Assembly (NCBI GenBank): GCA_003427395.1 | Contig: BFEA01000002.1 | Span: 3,012,899-3,060,683 of the forward strand | DNA from: Chara braunii | Taxonomy: Eukaryota; Streptophyta; Charophyceae; Charales; Characeae | DNA length: 47,785 nucleotides | Direction of reading: 5' to 3' | Part shown: positions 42,122 to 47,785 of the stretch, piece by piece | Position numbering within the stretch: position 1 is the stretch's first letter | Layout: each line of letters begins with the position of its first letter | Translations under genes and position numbers: made by a program | The notes under the pieces: generated by a model | Database searches by the model: none | Told to the model about the DNA's origin: nothing | The model's input: the letters and a program-made list of their open reading frames with translations, nothing else

Positions 42122-42533
42122 TTACGGTTTTATATACCACCAGAGATCTGAAAAATCACACTGGATCAGGTCCTGACTGGTGCAAATTGGAAAGATGGCC
42201 CTCAACCTATCTATCTCGCCGTAAAAGGGCGCTGCACAATCTGCATTTGGTAGTGGCTGGCCTTCACAGGTTGTTTGTCTCAGTCCCAATGTGTGGCAAA
42301 TTACACTTGCTGGCTTCAGCAGCCAATTCACCTAGGGCTGCTTGGCCAAAGTGGTCCTTTCGGCCGTGGGCTCCTTCTTCCCCGAAAGTCCTCCTCATAA
42401 CTGAAGTGCATACCCACATATCCTTAGCAAAGGTTCACACATGCTCTGGTCATTTCATGTGATTTACGAAACCCACCAAATATAATCATTGTACCATCGA
42501 TGCCGACAGCAGCCAGGTTTGAAGTCCACACAT
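42122..42533 (-). pseudogene. Kelch-repeat protein fragment, frameshifted
   Basis: Minus-strand pieces look like successive kelch blades: AAVGIDGTMIIFGGF (near 42470-42520; kelch pattern hydrophobic-G-x-IIFGG), then KDMWVCTS in another frame, then LGLRQTTCEGQPLPNADCAA and FSDLWWYIK. The pattern of T..G..P.P...H/C.A and DLW.Y is typical of kelch beta-propellers. Frameshifts and the missing GG in the second blade indicate decay or intron boundaries. The specific family cannot be named. Confidence 0.5.
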
Positions 42534-43095
42534 GAAATGCAAATCATCCCAACTCATGCCAAAAGAGGGGGATAAGCAAGGTAACCGTTGCATAAGCAGA
42601 AGCAGGATTACTTCCGAAAACACCGGTATCTTACCTCCCTCTCCTCCTCGACCCATTCGATCATTCCTTTGCATCAGCATCACCAAAGATCGACGAAGAT
42701 TCACAATTCGATTTGACGATGAGCAACTCCGCCTGACAAAGTCGAAAGAAGAGAATGAGATGGAGAGGAAAAATGAAGAGACAAGGAATCAAGAAGTTAA
42801 TGAAAACACTCAACCAATACTTCTTCTCCTACTACTACTTATTCCTCTTCTTTCTATTGTCAACCTCCTCCTGCTAATCCATCAAGGTAAGAGTAATCCA
42901 TCCTCTCTCCGTCAGCATTCGTCCTACAACTACTCAGATTCTCCCCTAACATGATGGCGAAGGGCCAAACAGCTTTTCCCAAAACGATGCCCGGAACTCG
43001 CCCTGGGCTCCCACCACGTAGAGCTAACCCAGAAGATGAAGACCTGATGAAGGGAGGTGAACTTTCTCTTTCAAGAATGATCTTTGTAGCCTCCT

Positions 43096-43300
43096 ACTCT
43101 CCTGAAGTACTAGCTTGTACAGTTGTAGTCACAGTCACAACTCAAAGAAGGGCAGCGGCATGGCTACCATGTGTCCTCCCTACTGTCCTGAAGTACTACC
43201 TTGTGCATGCTGGGCTCACAGTTTCCCTACAACAACTGTAGTCGCATTCACAACTCCAAGAAGTGCAGCGGCATGGCTACCATGTGTCCTCCATGTTTAA
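43096..43300. repeat. About 110-bp tandem duplication
   Basis: GCAGCGGCATGGCTACCATG followed by TGTCCTCC occurs at about 43152 and 43265, each preceded by TCCTGAAGTACTA / CACAACTC-type words. Confidence 0.8.
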
Positions 43301-43489
43301 CAAGTGCAGCAGCCTCTGGAGGAATCGAAACAGCGAATGACCTCCGGAATCAGAACTGCTCAAGAGCTCATTGGAAAGGGGTAATTGGTGCTTGAAACAC
43401 TTGAACTTGCAAGTAAAAGTGTGAACCCAGGCATTACACATGCTCACTGCTGACACTGCTGAGTCAATGGCAGCATGTGGACTTCCCTG

Positions 43490-43667
43490 TTGTTTCAGTG
43501 CACTACTAAGGATCATTGTCTGTCTGTCCCATGCTCTCCTCTCCTCTCCTTTCCTCTGAGTTTCCCCTACCCTCCCCTACCCTACCCTCCCCTCCCCTCC
43601 CCTCCCCTCCCCTCCCCTTCGTTTCCTGTTGGCGCGGTGCTCCTCTCCTCTAAGTCTCTCCTCCCCT

Positions 43668-43698
<31 letters not shown>

Positions 43699-43850
43699 TC
43701 TCCCCTGTCCTCCCCTCCTCTCCCGTCCTCCCCTCCCCTCCCCTTCTTTTACTGTTGGCACGGTGCACTATCAAGGATCATGGTCTGTCTGTCCCATGAT
43801 CTCTCCTCTACTCTCCTTTCCTCTCCCCTCCCCTCCCCTCTCCTCACCAT
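43490..43850. repeat. Pyrimidine-rich minisatellite with poly(C)
   Basis: CCCCTCCCCT-type units, a 25-base C run near 43667-43694, and the phrase GGATCAT.GTCTGTCTGTCCCAT (about 43510 and 43775) repeated around it. Strong strand asymmetry. Confidence 0.9.
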
Positions 43851-43859
43851 CTTCTTTTT

Positions 43860-45110
43860 TTCTCTCTTGTTTTTTCTTAAGGGGTTTGTTGAGCTTTTCA
43901 AACTCGTAGGGTTCCAGACACAACCCTGTCGGCAGAAGGGTCAGAACCTTGACCTGTGTGTTATGTACCCGATTGAACTTCAGTGATTTCACACGTTCCC
44001 ATTCACGCATGCAATTGCAGAGTAGACTGGGAGGAGGCAAATCCACACAAAACCAGAGAGGAGATATGAACAGCGAAAGTGCAGAATACAGAGAGAATAG
44101 AAAAATGAATCTCAATTCTCCAATCCCCCCTCCTCCTCCAATCAATCCAGAGTACTTTTTCCAAGAATCACAACCACGTTGTCAACAACCCCGGACAGCC
44201 AAAAACAAATACTCAGCGAAGTATGCAGGAGTCTTCGTCTTCCTCCTCGCCACCTCATACCCCTGGCTATGGCTGCTGTAGCAGCAGTAACCCCACAGCT
44301 GTCACAAGGTGCCAATCTGAACCAGCAACCCAATGATAGCAGCGCCTGCTCAGCGTTCGCACGGAAGTGCAACGCTGGAAGTCCTGATGAAGAAGGAGAC
44401 AACCGATCCAGCACTTCGGAGAAAATGAAGTTCCTCGTGAGGAGGGACAGCAGATATGGCTGCCAAGTGGAGAATGGCAGCGCCCAAACCCAACAACACA
44501 GTCCTGTGGAAGCTCTCATGCGGAGCTGCGAAATAGCAGCAGTGCAGTCTTCAACTTCATCTCCCAACCCCAGTTATGGCTGGGCTTCGAGGAAGAAGAT
44601 GACCTCGCCCAAAATAGCGAAGCGACACTCCAGCAACGGAAGGGCAGAGTTTCCCCAGTCAACAGAAGATGCAAAAGACCCCAAACTAATTTCCTGCCCG
44701 CTACTTCTACCCTCTGCCTAGACCCACGAGGGACTCCAAACGCAACAACCCAAGACTCAGGTGTATCTAGATGGAAACAGGGGGAAAAGGGGACCTAGAC
44801 CTATGACAAGGCAAAAGGAAAAGGCCGAATGGCCTAAGACTACCAAACAGAGACTACTAATGGCAGACTCAAGGATCAACTCCCATAGGGCGCAACACTT
44901 ACAAACAAAACACACAAGTTACAGATCACGGGATCGAGTCCTGCAAAGCTCAAAACAAGGAAACAACACAAACAGGGCAAAACGACAAACACATCAAAGC
45001 AAGGTTGCGGGATTAAGTCCGAACAACGACAAGATGGGCAAATTTAGAATAAAGCCCACTTGCAGCACTGCAATTCATTGCATTCCTACCCTCCCGGGGA
45101 GCGAGGAACC
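43860..45110. other. Region with ambiguous open frames
   Basis: Frames of 140-180 codons exist on both strands (44179-44721 plus, 44142-44567 minus, 44761-45186 plus) with no recognised motif; they overlap each other and cannot all be real. The stretch lies 3' of a Ty3/gypsy pol fragment on the minus strand, so it may be its 3' internal or LTR region. Confidence 0.35.
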
Positions 45111-45116
45111 CGAGCT

Positions 45117-45604
45117 AGGAGTGTCCACAAGGAGACCGCCTGGGCAATTTCCCACTTTGCTCAGCCTCGTAGAACCGCACGACTGAATTTGAAGACTTGA
45201 AAAGTTCCTTTCTTGTAAACCAACAGTCCTCGGTATGAGGCTGGAAAAGGAACTTGATAAGATACTCACAGTTGGGGCCTGTGCCCCACTGATCCTCAAT
45301 GCTTTCGACTCCATATCCCTTTCCAGGGATCGGAGGCCTAACTGTTGTGGCCGATCAGGGAATGCGTCAGCAGGACTGAAAGGCAACAACTTTGAAGCAT
45401 GGAAGACAGGATGGGTCCGATGTGTGGGGGTACAGCGAGGACGTAAGAGGGTCCAAACAGATCTGCCCCTACACTATCAACAACCTGCCATGGACCGTAA
45501 TAGACAAACAACAACTTTTGTGAGATGTCGTGTTCATCAGTTACTTCTGATCGTCTTCCGTGATTTGAGCAAGTTAGCTCTGGCCTTTTCTCAATCCTTC
45601 TCAT
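45117..45604 (-). pseudogene. Ty3/gypsy integrase C-terminus and chromodomain
   Basis: KLLFVYYGPWQVVDSVG and LAVPPHIG form the GPF/Y-type module that follows the integrase core. In another frame VESIEDQWG, CEYLIKFLFQPHTEDCW and SVVRFYEAEQSGKLP form a chromodomain-like ending, which in chromoviruses directs integration to chromatin marks. At least two frameshifts. Confidence 0.75.
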
Positions 45605-45689
45605 AGTTCCTGGCGAATTCGGCAGTGTTAGGGGTTAATTTGGGCTTAGCCTTATCGATAATGCTATCGAGAGGTTGTCTAGGGTCTCT

Positions 45690-46498
45690 ACCCTAGTGCA
45701 ATCTATAGAGGGTGAAACCGGTCGTACTATGAGCAAAAGCATTGTATATGAGTTGTGCCCTGGATAGATGTTTGTCCCAATCATGTTGATCTGTTGTGAT
45801 CACAGGGCGCAATAACTGAAACAAGATATGGTTCATCACTTGAACCTGTCTATTGGTTTGCGGATGTCTACCAGATGTCATATCTAATCTGGAGTGGAGA
45901 TAATCCTGACACAAGGATCGCCACTCATCACTGCAAAAGTGCGGGTCTCTGTCACTCACAATAGAGGTTGGGTGTCCATGGACAGTCACCCACCTCTCAG
46001 CGAATACCTCTCTAAGAAGAGGCACTCTAGCCTCAGCAGACAGTGGGATAAACTCTACATACTTAGAGAATCAGTCTACACATACCATTACTTGTCTCAT
46101 CCCTGGAGGGGTGCTCTTGCCTAAGTTAGTAAAGTCTATCGACACAGACTCACCCAGACCTTTAGGGATTGGTAAGCAGTCTCATAGGAGGTCTCGACCT
46201 TCTTCCTTTGGCACAGTTCACATGTCTTTAAGTAGTGGAGTATGTCCTCGCTCATTTTTGGTCAGGTGAAGCGCTAGATCAGGGCAGCATAAGTCGTCAA
46301 AAACCCAACTTGAAAATGAACATCATGACTCTCTGAAATCAGATAAGTTATGATTTTGCGATCATCAGGGATACACAGGCTTTCCTCACCTTCACTTATG
46401 GTATACAGGAGGTCTGAAGTCAAGGCATAACCTGGCTTGGAATTGGGACCGGCCTGCAAATTCCTAACAACAGGGCCAAAGATAGGTTGTTGAGCCAA
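45690..46498 (-). pseudogene. Ty3/gypsy integrase (zinc finger and core)
   Basis: It begins with the linker LLYTISEGEESLCIPDD, then ESHDVHF and KTCELCQRKK (H2C2 zinc finger). The core follows: MVCVD (first Asp), HGHPTSIVSDRDPHF (second Asp) and SGRHPQTNRQVQVMNHIL, where family members have Glu (QTE.xN); here Gln occupies that place, so the DDE triad appears broken. Stops lie near 46274 and 46092. Confidence 0.85.
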
Positions 46499-46626
46499 CG
46501 CATCAGCAATAGCCTATCGAGTGGAGTCTCCAAACGAGTAGGTACGAGCAATGGCAACAAAAGTGTCAGGCCTACGAGAAAGTGCATCAGCAACTCTGTT
46601 ATAACATCCCTTATTGTGCTTCAATT

Positions 46627-47205
46627 CAAAAAAAAAAAAAAAAATCTAGAATTAAATAGTCATTCTATAATAAATATACATTCTAAAATTAAAATTTTCA
46701 TTCCATCTTAAAAAATGTCATTCAACTTTTAATTTTTTGCCTTACTTGAAAAATTTTATTCCAAAAATGGGGAATCCCTTCTTGTTTGAACGACATACTA
46801 GAGATAGAATGAAAGTCTTAATGAGTTTATCAATTTTTTTAATTGAACTATCATTCTACTAAAAGGAGTTCCAGTCGTAAATAAGTTAATCCAATATTAA
46901 TTATGAGATTCTTTTATAGTACAATGAAAGTTTTATTAAGACATTTCATAAACTCATCCAGACTTTCATTCCATCTTCAACGAATAGATGTACTTAGAAG
47001 GAAAAATTCGTATTTAAAGGGAAATTTGTCAAACTAAACTGTAAATTTTACAATTGGAAGGACTTTGGAATGATAATTTTGAAATATAAAGGATTTTTTT
47101 TTAATGTAATGTTTTTTTAACTTTCATTTCTTGTGGGAATTATTATGTTGAAGTTAAAAGAGTTAATGAAATGAATGTTCCTTACCAACTTATCATTCAG
47201 CTCCC
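46627..47205. other. AT-rich insert in the Ty3/gypsy RNase H
   Basis: About 580 bp, far more AT-rich than anything nearby, with recurring TCATTC(C/T)A and complement words and an A run at its left border (46628-46644). It separates YDHSTMQWM from KHNKGCYNRVADALSRRPD, so it splits a once continuous domain. No coding capacity; origin unknown (possibly a MITE or a degraded retroelement). Confidence 0.6.
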
Positions 47206-47452
47206 CCCTAGGTCTTCATCCACTGCATGGTCGAATGGTCATAATAGATCTTAAAGTGTCTTCCTAGCAAGAAGTGTTTTCATTGTTTCAGGGCACACAC
47301 AAGGGCAAACAGTTCTTTCTCATAAGTACATTTCTGGATCTTTTGAGCCTTGATCTTCTTGCTCATGAACTCCACAGGCTTAAGGCCAGACCCCTCATCT
47401 TGCTGAAGAACCGACATCAGTCGTCAACACAAATGGCATGATAGGGTCCCCT
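47205..47452 (-). pseudogene. Ty3/gypsy RNase H fragment
   Basis: Pieces PFVLTTDVGSSA, LKPVEFMSKKIKAQ, CTYEKELFALVCALKQ and HFKIYYDHSTMQWM match the RNase H domain (first Asp in TTD, catalytic Glu in EKEL, Asp in YDH). It is frameshifted near 47405, has an in-frame stop, and is cut off at about 47205 by the AT-rich insert. Confidence 0.8.
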
Positions 47453-47690
47453 CCCTCCTCCTTGCTTCTAGAAGTCTCCCTTCGTAACCCCTCGACCTCC
47501 TCACCCTTGCCTTCCAAAGACTATGAAAGATTTCCCTCCCTCTGATGATGCCCCACGTGGCACGGGGCAGAAAAGCGCTTTAGGGATATTCCACGCCCTT
47601 CCTCAGGCTTTCTGCAATTCGGCAAGATGATCCGTGTGGACACAGGAGCACACCAGGATTTGGAGGATAGAGTTGAAGTAGGGTTTCGAT

Positions 47691-47692
47691 TC

Positions 47693-47785
<93 letters not shown>
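47691..47785. repeat. (CT)n microsatellite at the window edge
   Basis: CT run continuing to the last base. Confidence 0.97.

Larger units (their letters stand above)
45117..47452 (-). mobile_element. Ty3/gypsy chromovirus fragment, interrupted
   Basis: In minus-strand order: RNase H (47452-47205), then an AT-rich insert, then the RNase H end (46620-46565, VADALSRRPD), integrase zinc finger, integrase core, the GPF-like C-terminal module and a chromodomain ending at a TAG near 45117. Domain order RNase H-integrase-chromodomain is diagnostic of Ty3/gypsy chromoviruses. Stops and frameshifts throughout; no LTRs recognised, and RT is not seen upstream. Confidence 0.85.

Noticed and set aside
42532-42954. 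140-aa plus frame ending in a Leu-rich membrane-like stretch
   Set aside because: Leu run comes from CTT/CTA repeats; no family; its start overlaps the kelch fragment on the other strand.
43667-43694. Poly(C) tract as a telomere or origin element
   Set aside because: Simple C run within a pyrimidine minisatellite; no telomere-type unit.
44142-45186. Overlapping 140-180-codon frames on both strands
   Set aside because: Mutually exclusive, no recognised motif, and adjacent to a retroelement; not called as genes.

Overview
The window reads as nuclear DNA of a plant-lineage eukaryote, most probably a repeat-rich streptophyte alga of the Chara type (inference). The reasons are a plant-like ribosomal protein eS10 sequence, a plant L1-type LINE with a C-terminal zf-RVT domain, a Ty3/gypsy chromovirus fragment, plastid-type pyruvate dehydrogenase E1-beta pieces, long CT/GA microsatellites, and the absence of operons or bacterial-style coding. 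There is one assembly gap (21604-22228) and scattered ambiguous bases. I found no gene that looks intact; nearly everything recognisable is a transposable element, a retrocopy or a broken gene fragment.

Layout. 1-760: two copies of a LINE 3' tail. 800-8440: a nearly complete LINE on the minus strand (ORF1 then ORF2), decayed by homopolymer frameshifts and in-frame stops. 8441-10400: GC-rich, strand-asymmetric tandem repeats directly upstream of that LINE. 10400-11950: no recognised gene; purine-rich tandem repeats and a CpG-rich block. 11950-13140 and 16850-18650: plus-strand LINE fragments with their 3' tails. 15348-16484: three MITE-like elements in a row, each flanked by TTA. 19204-20648: a foldback MITE, a LINE tail and a tRNA-derived SINE. 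20871-22924: a Mutator-like element with TIRs of about 280 bp and a 9-bp target duplication. 23092-24348: a LINE 3' end joined head-to-head to an intronless, frameshifted RPS10 retrocopy. 24660-28560: SINE-like sequence, more LINE tails, a strong hairpin, a CTG/GAT repeat and a second copy of the foldback MITE. 29960-31733: two exon-like pieces of plastid-type odpB (PDH E1-beta). 32400-39600: mostly unrecognised sequence with small open frames, a GA repeat and an inverted repeat. 39640-42000: SINEs and tandem repeats. 42122-42533: a broken kelch-repeat fragment. 43096-43850: tandem and pyrimidine-rich repeats. 45117-47452: Ty3/gypsy RNase H, integrase and chromodomain on the minus strand, interrupted by an AT-rich insert.

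The most interesting pattern is a recurrent RNA-like module at the 3' end of this LINE family, present in more than a dozen dispersed copies. It has a hairpin (H1, GCTGG...CCAGC) whose inner pair switches between A-T and G-C, a second hairpin (H2, GCTCC...GGAGC), and a terminal hairpin (H3) whose stem sequence differs almost completely from copy to copy while the 11-nt loop stays close to TGCTCNTATCA. A fourth covarying hairpin (H0) lies upstream in some copies. Compensatory change of this kind argues for a selected RNA structure, plausibly the recognition tag used by the LINE reverse transcriptase and by tail-only non-autonomous copies.
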